NCBI GenBank assembly: GCA_016935015.1
Contig: JAFGRT010000183.1
Span: 1-33,417 of the forward strand
Direction: 5' to 3'
DNA from: Acidobacteriota bacterium
GTDB taxonomy: Bacteria > Acidobacteriota > JAAYUB01
DNA length: 33,417 nt
This document shows positions 7,925 through 16,231 of the stretch, one piece after another (positions within the stretch are counted from its first letter, which is position 1; each line of letters begins with the position of its first letter). The notes beneath the pieces are model-generated. The model was not told the DNA's origin. It ran no database searches and worked only from the letters and a program-made list of their open reading frames with translations. The translations under genes were made by a program, and so were the position numbers.

Positions 7925-9531
7925 ACCGCACACGTTTCATATGCCGTTCACTTTTTGCCTGCCTGGCCGTCCTGCTGGTCGCGGGGCCGGCCTACGCCCG
8001 CATCGAGGGCACCGCCCATGATCTGCGCAGCGGCTCCGGCGGCGACGTGTGCCGGTTCTGCCATGCGCCCCACCTGACCAGCGGCCAGCGGGCCCTCTGG
8101 AGCCGCGGTGCCAACAACCGGGTGTACACGCCCTACACCAGCGCCACCATGCGCGCCCTGCCCGGTCAGCCCGACGGCAGCTCCCGGCTCTGCCTCAGCT
8201 GCCACGATGGCACCATCGCCCCCGGACAGCCCGGGCCCGGCTCGGCCTGGAACAATTTTTCGCTATCCGAGCGGGCCAACCTGTCCACGGATCTGAGCGA
8301 CGATCACCCGGTCTCCATTCACCTGCGCGCCGGCGGCGGGGTCGTCCGGCCGCCCGCCCAGGCACCCGTTCGCCTCGACGCCCAGGGCAAGGTCCAGTGC
8401 ACCAGTTGCCACGACGCCCACGACGACCGTTACGATGGCTTTCTGGTGGACTCAAATGAGAGCTCCCGGCTCTGCCTGTACTGCCATGATCCCGACGGCT
8501 GGGACCTGAACATCCACTCCGTCTCCAACGCCACGTTCGCCCGGGAGAATCCCTGGACCACCCCCTATCGGACCGTCATGGAGAACGCCTGCGAAAACTG
8601 TCACCGTCCTCATCAGGCCGGGCGGCGGCAAACGCTGCTGAACCGGGTGACCGTCAACGACACCTGTCTCGCCTGCCATGACGGCAACTTTGGTCTGGCG
8701 GGTAACATCGCGCCGGCCTTCACCCGGATATCGAGTCACGCCGCCATTCACTGCGACGATTGCCACGCCTCCCACTCCATGATGCGGACCTCCGGTCATG
8801 TGCCGCCCGACGTTCCGGCCGCCCTGGGCTGGATCGACGGCGAGACCGTCGACGGGATTCCCCGGGAAAAGGCCGACTTCGGCTACGAGGTCTGCTTCAA
8901 GTGCCACGGCGAGAACCAGCCCCGCCGCCCCCTGATCCGGCGGCAGGTGATGACGGGCGCCGTCAGCCGCTCGTTCGCCACGGTCAACCCGTCATTCCAC
9001 CCGGTGGTCAGCCCCGGGCGCAGCCAGAACGCACCCAGTCTCTACAACGGCTGGACGGTGACCAGCTACGTGCAATGCACCGACTGTCACGGCGACGACG
9101 AGGGGACCGGCACCCGCGGCGCCCACGGTTCCAACTTCCGGCCGCTGCTGGCCCGCAACTACGAAACGGCCGACTTCACCATGGAGTCGGCCGCCGCCTA
9201 TGCGCTCTGCTATGCCTGCCACGACCGGAACAGCATCCTCGACGACCGCAGTTTCCGCGGCCATGTCCTGCACATCGTGGATCAGAACGCACCCTGCTCG
9301 GCCTGTCACGATCCCCACGGTGTGGCCCAGCAGGCCGGCGCCACCCAGCTGAACAACCCTCACCTCATCAATTTCGACACCGGCATCGTGCTGCCCGAGG
9401 ATTCCACCGGCCGGCTGGAATTCCAGGACGACGGCGAGCAGATGGGCCGCTGCACCCTGAAATGCCACGGGGATAATCACCTGGAAGAGAAATATGATGC
9501 ATTTACCATAAAACTACGGTGGAGACGATGA
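7921..9531 (+). CDS. Dodecaheme-type c cytochrome with N-terminal OmcE-like module
   Basis: This 536-residue exported protein (signal peptide about 1-27) has eleven CxxCH motifs at C44, C91, C160, C185, C224, C249, C278, C325, C386, C430 and C459. A twelfth, CTLKCH at C511, has three residues between the cysteines. Residues about 28-195 copy the small-cytochrome pattern: GTAHDL, CHAPH, GQPDGSSRLCLSCHDGT, LSDDHPVS, CTSCHDAH and LCLYCH. The remaining eight motifs form a separate C-terminal part. The protein thus looks like an OmcE-like unit fused to an octaheme domain, and could link the conduit to a filament of the small cytochromes (inference). The start ATG overlaps the preceding stop (ATGA) and follows GGAGAG. 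There is no clear lipobox, so it is probably secreted or held by protein contacts. Confidence 0.85.
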   Translation: MNRTRFICRSLFACLAVLLVAGPAYARIEGTAHDLRSGSGGDVCRFCHAPHLTSGQRALWSRGANNRVYTPYTSATMRALPGQPDGSSRLCLSCHDGTIAPGQPGPGSAWNNFSLSERANLSTDLSDDHPVSIHLRAGGGVVRPPAQAPVRLDAQGKVQCTSCHDAHDDRYDGFLVDSNESSRLCLYCHDPDGWDLNIHSVSNATFARENPWTTPYRTVMENACENCHRPHQAGRRQTLLNRVTVNDTCLACHDGNFGLAGNIAPAFTRISSHAAIHCDDCHASHSMMRTSGHVPPDVPAALGWIDGETVDGIPREKADFGYEVCFKCHGENQPRRPLIRRQVMTGAVSRSFATVNPSFHPVVSPGRSQNAPSLYNGWTVTSYVQCTDCHGDDEGTGTRGAHGSNFRPLLARNYETADFTMESAAAYALCYACHDRNSILDDRSFRGHVLHIVDQNAPCSACHDPHGVAQQAGATQLNNPHLINFDTGIVLPEDSTGRLEFQDDGEQMGRCTLKCHGDNHLEEKYDAFTIKLRWRR

Positions 9532-10832
9532 AGAAAAATTTCGGTCTGATCTGTATCGCCATCATTGGCATGTCATGCTGGTCGCTGGCCCAGTTCGAGG
9601 GAGAGTGCGGCCAGTCCGGCTGCCATGACACCCTGCTGCAGGGCCGCAGCGTCCACTCGGCCGCCGCGGACGACTGCGCCACGTGCCACGAGGTGACCGA
9701 CGCCGACAGCCACGAGTTCAAGCTGGCCGACGACGAGCCCGCCCTGTGCTTCATGTGCCATGGCGAGGACGAGGTGACGGCGGGCAAGAACCGCCACATG
9801 GCCCTGGAGAGCGGCTGCACCGCCTGCCACGACCCCCATGCCGGCAAGGCCGGGCATCTGCTCAAGAGCGGGGAGGGCGGGTCCGTCTGCTTCGACTGTC
9901 ACAGCAAGTACACCAAGGAATTCGTCCACGGCCCGGCGGCGGTGGCTTCCTGCACCGCCTGTCACGTGCCCCACGCCTCGGACCGCCGCGCCCTGCAGCG
10001 CCAGGCCCAGCCCGACCTCTGTTTCCGCTGTCACGGCCCCCTCCAGGCCGAGCACGAGCAGGCCAAACATATCCATTACCCCGTGGAGGACGGCTGTACC
10101 GAGTGCCATTCACCCCACGACGCCTCCCGGGAATACCTTCTGGCGAAGGGGGTTCCGGAACTGTGCGTCACCTGTCATGACGACAAGCTGCCGGGCGATG
10201 ATGAGAGCGTGGCCTCGGTCCACGAGATCATCCGGCGCGACCGGTCCTGCGTGGCCTGCCACTCGCCCCATTTCAGCCCCAACAGCGGCCTGCTGGCCAA
10301 GGCGTCACCCGATCTCTGCTTCTCCTGCCATGACCGCGAGATCACCACCGGGCGGGGCACCATCCAGGACATCGCCACGACGGTGCGGCAGGCTGAGTTC
10401 GCCCACGATCCCGTGGCCAGCGGCTGCGACGGCTGCCACGAGCCTCATTTCTCCGCCAACGGCCGGCTGCTCACCGAACGATCCGCCACCGATTATTACG
10501 TCTCCTACAGCGAGGAGGCGTTCGGCCTGTGCTTCCAGTGCCACGACGCCGCGGCCTTCGCCAGCGAGAAGGTCATCGCCGAGACCGGCTTCCGCGACGG
10601 CAACCGCAATCTCCATTTTGTGCACGTGAACAAGGAGCGGAAAGGACGGAACTGTTTTTTCTGCCATAATGTGCACGGTGCTTCCCGCGAGCACCTGCTG
10701 CGGGAGAGCGTCCGCTTCGGCACCTGGGACCTGCCGCTGAACTACCAGTCCACGCCGACGGGTGGCGCCTGCACGCCCGGCTGTCACAAGATGTACCGCT
10801 ATGAGAACCGGCCGGCGGAAGAGGAACTGTAA
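9528..10832 (+). CDS. Large multiheme c-type cytochrome (13 CxxCH plus CX4CH and CX3CH)
   Basis: From ATG 9528 the protein is 434 residues with a signal peptide (about 1-21, ending SLA). Thirteen CxxCH motifs begin at C50, C74, C97, C121, C142, C165, C190, C213, C241, C264, C300, C335 and C376. Two unusual motifs flank them: CGQSGCH (C27, four-residue gap) and CTPGCH (C415, three-residue gap). If all bind heme there are 15, about one per 29 residues. Repeating CxxCH..PH pairs place it in the doubled-CxxCH group of periplasmic or outer-surface cytochromes. A GTG nine bases upstream (9519) is possible, but GGTGGAG at 9517-9523 fits ATG 9528, which overlaps the previous stop. As the last conduit gene it may be the periplasmic donor or the outer acceptor; the sequence does not decide. 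Confidence 0.85.
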   Translation: MKKNFGLICIAIIGMSCWSLAQFEGECGQSGCHDTLLQGRSVHSAAADDCATCHEVTDADSHEFKLADDEPALCFMCHGEDEVTAGKNRHMALESGCTACHDPHAGKAGHLLKSGEGGSVCFDCHSKYTKEFVHGPAAVASCTACHVPHASDRRALQRQAQPDLCFRCHGPLQAEHEQAKHIHYPVEDGCTECHSPHDASREYLLAKGVPELCVTCHDDKLPGDDESVASVHEIIRRDRSCVACHSPHFSPNSGLLAKASPDLCFSCHDREITTGRGTIQDIATTVRQAEFAHDPVASGCDGCHEPHFSANGRLLTERSATDYYVSYSEEAFGLCFQCHDAAAFASEKVIAETGFRDGNRNLHFVHVNKERKGRNCFFCHNVHGASREHLLRESVRFGTWDLPLNYQSTPTGGACTPGCHKMYRYENRPAEEEL

Positions 10833-10864
10833 CAGTCGGGTCGACGCGGCGGCCCGGGGGATAG

Positions 10865-10894
10865 CGGCCGCCGGTCCGTCTGGTCCGGCGGCCG
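10865..10894. terminator. GC-rich hairpin between convergent genes
   Basis: CGGCCGCCGG (10865-10874) and CCGGCGGCCG (10885-10894) form a perfect 10-base stem with a 10-base loop, midway between the end of the cytochrome operon (10832) and the end of the convergent permease gene (10902). No T-run follows on either strand, so it may slow both polymerases rather than be a classic terminator. Confidence 0.5.
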
Positions 10895-10901
10895 AATCGG
10901 A

Positions 10902-13472
10902 TCATTCGTGCCGCAGCGAGCGCACCGGATTGGCCCGCCCGGCGCGCCAGGCCTGGCCGCCCACCGTCAGCATGGCGATAAGCAGGGCCGCCGCACCGGC
11001 GGCCAGAAACATGTGGAACTCCAGGTCACTCCGGTAGGCATAGCTCTCCAGCCAGCGGGCGGACGCCCACCACGCCAGCGGCCAGGCCACCAGGTTGGCC
11101 AGCAATACCCAGGCGAAATATTCCCGCGACAGAAGGGCCACCACACTCCCCACCGAGGCCCCCAGCACCCGGCGGATACCGATCTCCTTGGTGCGCTGCT
11201 CGGCGGTGAAAGCCGCCAGCCCCAGCAGGCCCAGGCAGGAGATGAAGATGGCCAGAAAGGTGGCGTAGCGCAGGATGGTGCCGCTGCGGACTTCCGTCAG
11301 GTACTCCTCAGCCAACATGTGCTCCACGAAGCGGTATTCCAGGGTATATCCCGGCACCACCTGGCGCAGGGTGTCGCTGATAAAGGCCAGGGTTCCGGCC
11401 TGATCCCGGCCGGTCATGCGGATGCAGACCGTATCCTCGCCCCAGCGTGGCAGCAGCACCAGCGGATCGATGGCCCGGTGCAGGGAGCTGAGATGAAAAT
11501 CCTTCACCACGCCGATGATGGTGGCCGACCGGTCCCAGATCCGGAACCGCTTGCCAACGGGTGAATCGACCCCCATGGCCCGGGCGGCGGCTTCGTTGAT
11601 CACCACCGCATCCTGCCGGTCGGCCGGAAAATCCGTGGAAAAGAACCGCCCGGCCGCCAGGTTCAGGCCCAGGGTATCCAGGCCGGCCTCATCGACGCCC
11701 AGGACAGCGAACGAGGGGCCGGTGTCCGCCGCCGGCTTCCCTTCCCACCAGATCTTGCCGCCGCCGGTGGTGGATTCGGTGTAGGTGGGCGGCGAGTTGG
11801 TGCGGGTCACACCGACGATCCCGTCGTGGTCCGCCAGCAGTCGCCGGAACCGCTCGAAGCGCTGATTCAGCTCATTACCCAGGGGAAAGGTGATCATATG
11901 CTCCTTGGCGAAGCCGAGGTCCATGGTGTCGATGTAGTCCAGCTGGCCGTACACCACCATCACGCCGATCATGAGAGAGATGGCGATGCTGAACTGCACC
12001 ACCACCAGGCCCCGCCGCAACCACGGGCCGCCGCCCAGCCCGCGGGTCAGTCCGCGCAGGATGGTGACGGGCCGCACGGCCGTCAGGACCAGGGCCGGAT
12101 AGGAGCCGGCCAGCAGACCGGTCAGCAGCACGATCCCGGCCAGAAACCGGATCTCCCGCCAGGAAAAGACCAGGGACAGCTCCCGCCCCGTCATCTCGTT
12201 GAAAACAGGCAGAAAAAGCCAGGCCGCCAGCCAGGCCAGCACCGCCGCCAGCAGGGAGGACAGAAAGGCCTCCGCCAGGAACTGCCGCGCCAGCTGGGAT
12301 CGACTGGCCCCCACCACCTTGCGAATGCCCACTTCCCTCGCCCGGCGGGAGGAACAGGCCGTGGCCAGGTTCATGTAGTTGACGCCGGCGATGAGCAGGA
12401 TGAAGGCGCCCACCAGGGCAAAGATGTTGAGGTAGACGACAAGCCCGCCGCCGCCGAGCTCGGTGGTATGCATGTCCGTCAGGGCTTGCAGGCGCAGGTG
12501 GACAGTGCCGTCGGTCACATGCGGCTGGCGCAGACCGGCGATCTTGGCGGCCAGGGCCGTGGCCGACGCCCCGTCGGCCAGACGGATGTAGGTGACGTAA
12601 TCGCTGGTTTTCCAGTCGTTCAGATCCCGCCCCCACAGCGGCTTGTACAGATCGAAGGGAATGAGCACGCCGAACGGGCGGAAATGGGTGTTCCCGGGAA
12701 ACGAGCGGACGACGCCCATGATTCGCGCATCGTACCAGGTCTCCACCCGGAGCGTTTGGCCCAGGGGATCCGCGGCACCGAAATACTTGCGGGCCAGCTC
12801 TTCGGTGATGACGATATCCGTTATCTTCTCAAAGGCGCTCTCCCGTTTGCCGGCGACGAATTCCACCGAGAAGACGTCGAAAAACGACAGATCCACCAGG
12901 AAGACCGGTTCGGTGAAGCGATGGTCCTGGCGACTGATACTCCAGTAATGAAGGCAGGTCCGCGCCGCCGCCGCCACTTCGGGAAAATCCCGGGTCAGGG
13001 TTGGGCCGACCGCCGAAGGCGTGACGGGCGAATACCGCTGCGCCGGCTGGTCCGGCACATCGTATTCGCAATACACGCGATAGATGTTGTCGGCGTCTGG
13101 AAAAAATCCGTCATACGCCCGCTCGTGGCCGGCCCAAAGGTAGATCAGCAGGCAGGCGGCCATGCCCAGGGCCAGCCCGGTGATATTGATGAAGGAAATA
13201 AACTTCTGCCGGCTCATCTGCCGCAGCGCGATCTTCAGGTAGTTCAGGAACATGATGACACTCCAGGGGATGGTATTGCGCAGAAATCCGGGCAGCACGA
13301 CAAGAACCTGACGCCAGTACCAGACCCGCGCCGCGAAAGCGCCGCGCCGGGCGGCCAGATCCCGGAACTGCTCTTCCAGGTCGCCCAGCGCCCCCGCGCG
13401 AATCTCGGGCCGGATGAGCCGCCCCACCAGCCAGGCGCCGAGGCGGGACGGTGCCGGTCGGCGCGCACTCAT
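10902..13472 (-). CDS. FtsX/MacB-type ABC transporter permease without ATPase (orphan, PadR-linked)
   Basis: This is an 856-residue membrane protein. The first ~70 residues are a soluble prefix (RLGAWLVGRLIRPEIRAGAL...) typical of PadR-linked permeases. Then come a transmembrane segment near GLALGMAACLLIYLW, a large periplasmic domain of MacB-PCD type and an FtsX-like three-helix core. A second periplasmic domain and a second FtsX core (AAFTAEQRTKEIGIRRVLG) follow. Duplicated FtsX cores with no ATPase gene alongside fit the orphan permeases that are abundant in Acidobacteriota; the substrate is unknown. The start is ATG 13472, preceded by GGAGGAAGAGCC and overlapping the PadR stop (ATGA). An upstream in-frame codon at 13511 would overlap PadR by 43 bases and is less likely. 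Confidence 0.85.
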   Translation of the reverse strand: MSARRPAPSRLGAWLVGRLIRPEIRAGALGDLEEQFRDLAARRGAFAARVWYWRQVLVVLPGFLRNTIPWSVIMFLNYLKIALRQMSRQKFISFINITGLALGMAACLLIYLWAGHERAYDGFFPDADNIYRVYCEYDVPDQPAQRYSPVTPSAVGPTLTRDFPEVAAAARTCLHYWSISRQDHRFTEPVFLVDLSFFDVFSVEFVAGKRESAFEKITDIVITEELARKYFGAADPLGQTLRVETWYDARIMGVVRSFPGNTHFRPFGVLIPFDLYKPLWGRDLNDWKTSDYVTYIRLADGASATALAAKIAGLRQPHVTDGTVHLRLQALTDMHTTELGGGGLVVYLNIFALVGAFILLIAGVNYMNLATACSSRRAREVGIRKVVGASRSQLARQFLAEAFLSSLLAAVLAWLAAWLFLPVFNEMTGRELSLVFSWREIRFLAGIVLLTGLLAGSYPALVLTAVRPVTILRGLTRGLGGGPWLRRGLVVVQFSIAISLMIGVMVVYGQLDYIDTMDLGFAKEHMITFPLGNELNQRFERFRRLLADHDGIVGVTRTNSPPTYTESTTGGGKIWWEGKPAADTGPSFAVLGVDEAGLDTLGLNLAAGRFFSTDFPADRQDAVVINEAAARAMGVDSPVGKRFRIWDRSATIIGVVKDFHLSSLHRAIDPLVLLPRWGEDTVCIRMTGRDQAGTLAFISDTLRQVVPGYTLEYRFVEHMLAEEYLTEVRSGTILRYATFLAIFISCLGLLGLAAFTAEQRTKEIGIRRVLGASVGSVVALLSREYFAWVLLANLVAWPLAWWASARWLESYAYRSDLEFHMFLAAGAAALLIAMLTVGGQAWRAGRANPVRSLRHE

Positions 13473-13798
13473 GGCTCTTCCTCCAGTTCCACCACCGAAA
13501 TCCCGGTCCACAACTCCTGGTTCACCCGGTAGAGGTCCCGCAGCGCTTCCCGGCCCTTGGCCGTCAGGCGGTAGAACACCTTGCTGCGGCCGCCCCGTTC
13601 GGGGGTGGGTTCACCGTCGACGGTGAAGACATAGCCGTTCTTGTAGAGACGCCCCAGCGGGCCGTAGATGGCGCCCAGGTGCCAGTGCTGACCGGTTGCG
13701 CGGATGACCTCCTCGCGGATGGGGACGCCGTACGCCTCGTCCTGCAGCCGCCAGATGGCCAGCAACAAAACCTCTTCAATTCTGGATAACAGTTTCAT
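13469..13798 (-). CDS. PadR-family transcriptional regulator
   Basis: This 109-residue winged-helix protein has the PadR pattern: EEVLLLAIWRLQDEAYGVPI, then LGAIYGPLGRLYKNGYV and RSKVFYRLTAKGREAL. It is followed by a short C-terminal helix that would pair two subunits. PadR proteins usually repress their own operon and release DNA on binding a ligand or antibiotic. It overlaps the permease gene by four bases, so both are on one transcript and it most likely controls that permease. CCGGAGGCATC precedes the ATG. A pair of near-identical 12-mers just upstream (13815-13849) is the candidate operator. Confidence 0.88.
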   Translation of the reverse strand: MKLLSRIEEVLLLAIWRLQDEAYGVPIREEVIRATGQHWHLGAIYGPLGRLYKNGYVFTVDGEPTPERGGRSKVFYRLTAKGREALRDLYRVNQELWTGISVVELEEEP

Positions 13799-13814
13799 GA
13801 TGCCTCCGGATTTT

Positions 13815-13849
13815 ATTTGTCTACGTTTTTTGAAAAAATTTGTTTACAT
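13815..13849 (-). promoter_or_regulatory. Candidate PadR operator: two 12-base direct repeats
   Basis: ATTTGTCTACGT (13815-13826) and ATTTGTTTACAT (13838-13849) differ at two positions and are spaced 23 bases apart, about two helical turns, so they lie on the same face of the helix. They sit just upstream of the PadR start in an AT-rich patch where its promoter must be. Binding by this PadR protein is inferred. Confidence 0.45.
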
Positions 13850-14046
13850 TTCCAGTCATGTGCGGTGTGATTTTCGGTCCGCCCCGGGGAATCAATCCCT
13901 TCCGGGTTCGTCCGCCTGCGCTCGGACGAGCGGCGGCGGACAGGGCGAACCCGGGGGGCAGTCCGCCGCCTTCGCCGAAGACGGAAGAAGGAGGTTCCGG
14001 AATTTTGCCGATGACTAGTTTTTCACTCCGCCGCGGGGGAGCAAAC

Positions 14047-14115
14047 CCCCGGGTTTGGCCAACCCGGGGCACAAAGCCCGGGGGACTAAACCGGGGGACT
14101 GAACCCGGGGGGACT
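14047..14115. repeat. CCGGGGGACT tandem-like repeats with a palindrome; likely terminator of - strand gene
   Basis: CCCCGGGTT (14047-14055) and AACCCGGGG (14061-14069) form a perfect 9-base stem with a 5-base loop. Next to it CCGGGGGACT occurs at 14078-14087 and 14091-14100, and once more with an extra G at 14105-14115. The last unit overlaps the stop codon of the - strand gene ending at 14114. The hairpin may terminate that gene; the repeats look like local slippage duplication. The rest of the 13799-14113 gap contains no gene. Confidence 0.6.
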
Positions 14116-15925
14116 AGTTTCCGTTGACCCAGTTGAGGAGGATGGCCAGGTCGGTGGCGTCGATGCGGATGTCGCCGTTGCAGTCGGCCTCGGCCAGGCT
14201 GACGGGCAGGGTGTCGATGTTGCCGGACAGGTAATCCGTCAGCAGCTGGACGTCAACGCTCTCCAGCAGCGTGTTGTCGTCCAGATCGCCGCTGCCCACC
14301 GGATCCAGCTGAAAGGCGACGATGCGCGTCTGCCAGTTGGTGCCGGAGGAGATGTAGTATTCCTGGGTATACCAGAACGTCTCGTCATCCACCGGATCGA
14401 TGCTCAGGGTGCTGTAGTCGCCCCAGCGAGTCAGAAAGAGGGCGGACTGCGATCCCGTCCCTTCGATACCGCTGCGTTCGCCGCGGGTCAGTTCGTTCAG
14501 CGGATCCAGCGTCAGCCGGCCGGCATAGCGGATGGCCGGATACATGCTGCCGGAGCTCACGCTGTAGCCCACGGCGATGGCGCCGTTCCGGTCGGCGGCC
14601 ACGCTGCCCATCCAGCGGTGGTGGCTGTCGGGAGCGAAGGTTCCCTGCTGATGGACGGCCAGGGCGCCGGCATCGATCCGTGTCTCATACCAGCGGGTGG
14701 ACTGAATGCCGTCCACGCTGACGGTGTGGCAGAGATACACCGATTCGTGGGTGCCGAAATTGCGGTAGTTGGCCGGATACATCAACCGGCCGGCAAGGGA
14801 GTCGAGCGACCAGATAGATCCTTGCTGCGGAATGCTGCTGTAGCTGATGACAAACGGCGCGGTATCGGTATGGACCGGCCCGGTCCAGGTAGTGGCGGCG
14901 GGAGTGGTCCAGTCTACGTCGAAAGCCCACATATAGAGACGGTCGGCGGGCACGCCTCCCCATTCATCGGCATAAAAGGTGAACATGTAGTTGGGCGCGC
15001 CGTCCGGCGGCGCGGCCCCCTCGGCGTTGGCCGGCAGGATGGACCAGGCTTCCCAGGAGTTGTCGAAGATCGACTGCGCCTGCAGCGTGCCGGCGTAGAT
15101 GTCGGGCTTTTTCAGCGCCCAGACCTTGACCCCCTGGAAACCGCCGCTGAACTGGAACATGTTGGCGGTGATGTAGATGCCGTCGGACCAGATGCCCGCC
15201 TTGGGATAATCGTTCAACAGCGTGTCATCGGCCCGCAGGGCGTATTGCCACCATTCACCGGTGGGATCGGACGTCTTGGACACGGCCACGGAAAAATAGG
15301 AGCCGTCCGTTTCCGAAGGATCCCAGGCGAAATCCAGGATAAACCAGCGCTCGTCATAGGGATCGAAGAGCACGATGGGATCCCCGTTGTTGTTTTCGTC
15401 GCAAGGCGTGCCGGCGATGCCCGTCCCGCCGAAAAAATCATCGAACGTCGTGGCCGAGATGAGCGCCCCGTCGCTCTTGCGATAGATGCCAATGGAGGTG
15501 TTCACCGCCTGGACGTAATACGTAAGCCCCACATCGCCCGTGGTATCGGGCGGCCAGCCGCCGCCGTTGGCCGACAGGTTCATGCCGGCGTAACTGGCCA
15601 GGGGCGTGGTGAGGTCCTTCTCTCCGGGCCGGCCGCGCCCGGACCAGCCCTGCACGACCGGATCCGGCTCCTGAGGACGGACCACAAGGGGCCGCTCGTA
15701 TTCGTGCTCGTTGTTCTGCCGGAATTTGCGGGGCCCCGGCCGCAGGTCGAGCGGCGTCTTGTCGGCGTCCCGCCAGTGGCGGGTTGTGCCCTGAACGGTG
15801 ATCTGCCCGGCGCCCTGCCGCATCCGCGGCGTCACCGGGCCATTCGCGCCGGCCGAGGGCACTATCACCCCAACGACCAGCGTCACCAATCCCACCAACA
15901 CCACAATCAGCGTGATTCTGAACAT
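14114..15925 (-). CDS. Exported protein with C-terminal dockerin-like calcium-binding repeats
   Basis: This 603-residue protein has an N-terminal hydrophobic segment (about 5-22) and a long mature region with no enzyme motif I can name. That region has blocks such as NGGGWPPDTTGDVG, DPIVLFDPYDERWFI and DRNGAIAVGYSVSS, suggestive of a beta-propeller-like secreted domain. The last ~60 residues hold two copies of a dockerin-type I loop and helix: GDLDDNTLLESVDVQLL and DCNGDIRIDATDLAILL, with D/N at the expected calcium positions. Dockerins bind cohesin domains, but no cohesin gene is visible here, so this may be a surface-attachment module as in many non-cellulosomal bacteria. GGTGG lies seven bases before the ATG. 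TGATAAC is tandemly repeated at 15938-15951 upstream. Confidence 0.75.
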   Translation of the reverse strand: MFRITLIVVLVGLVTLVVGVIVPSAGANGPVTPRMRQGAGQITVQGTTRHWRDADKTPLDLRPGPRKFRQNNEHEYERPLVVRPQEPDPVVQGWSGRGRPGEKDLTTPLASYAGMNLSANGGGWPPDTTGDVGLTYYVQAVNTSIGIYRKSDGALISATTFDDFFGGTGIAGTPCDENNNGDPIVLFDPYDERWFILDFAWDPSETDGSYFSVAVSKTSDPTGEWWQYALRADDTLLNDYPKAGIWSDGIYITANMFQFSGGFQGVKVWALKKPDIYAGTLQAQSIFDNSWEAWSILPANAEGAAPPDGAPNYMFTFYADEWGGVPADRLYMWAFDVDWTTPAATTWTGPVHTDTAPFVISYSSIPQQGSIWSLDSLAGRLMYPANYRNFGTHESVYLCHTVSVDGIQSTRWYETRIDAGALAVHQQGTFAPDSHHRWMGSVAADRNGAIAVGYSVSSGSMYPAIRYAGRLTLDPLNELTRGERSGIEGTGSQSALFLTRWGDYSTLSIDPVDDETFWYTQEYYISSGTNWQTRIVAFQLDPVGSGDLDDNTLLESVDVQLLTDYLSGNIDTLPVSLAEADCNGDIRIDATDLAILLNWVNGN

Positions 15926-16231
15926 CGATGCACCACCTGATAACTGATAACGAGCGGATTGTCCAGGTGCGACCGGGCCGCACCGTCAGCACTTCTTCGC
16001 GCATGCGTCTCGTAGCGCTGGATCGGGCGGCGTCATCCGGAGGGGAAGATGCAGGGGGGGGATGACTCGTGCACCGTCGAGACGTATCGGGCGCATTTTA
16101 CAATTCCGCGGCACACAAGTCAATGGGATAGAGAGGGATAACAACCGGGTTCCGTCGGGCGGCGGAGCGGTCGCGGCGGCCCGATGGCAGGCAACGAGCC
16201 CGGCCGGACCCGGTGTGGGATCTCTTCCGGG
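15926..16231. other. Intergenic region
   Basis: No gene seen. Near 15938-15951 a 7-base unit (TGATAAC) is repeated in tandem just upstream of the dockerin-protein start; it may be part of that gene's control region. The remainder is GC-rich without clear structure. Confidence 0.5.

Noticed and set aside
9555-9584. Lipobox-like GMSC in the signal peptide of the large cytochrome
   Set aside because: Glycine at the -3 position does not fit the lipobox, and a normal signal peptidase site (SLA) follows.
11826-13532. 568-codon + strand frame opposite the permease gene
   Set aside because: Antisense shadow in GC-rich DNA: low-complexity Q/G/R/H composition, no motif, and the - strand frame has clear domains and ribosome sites.
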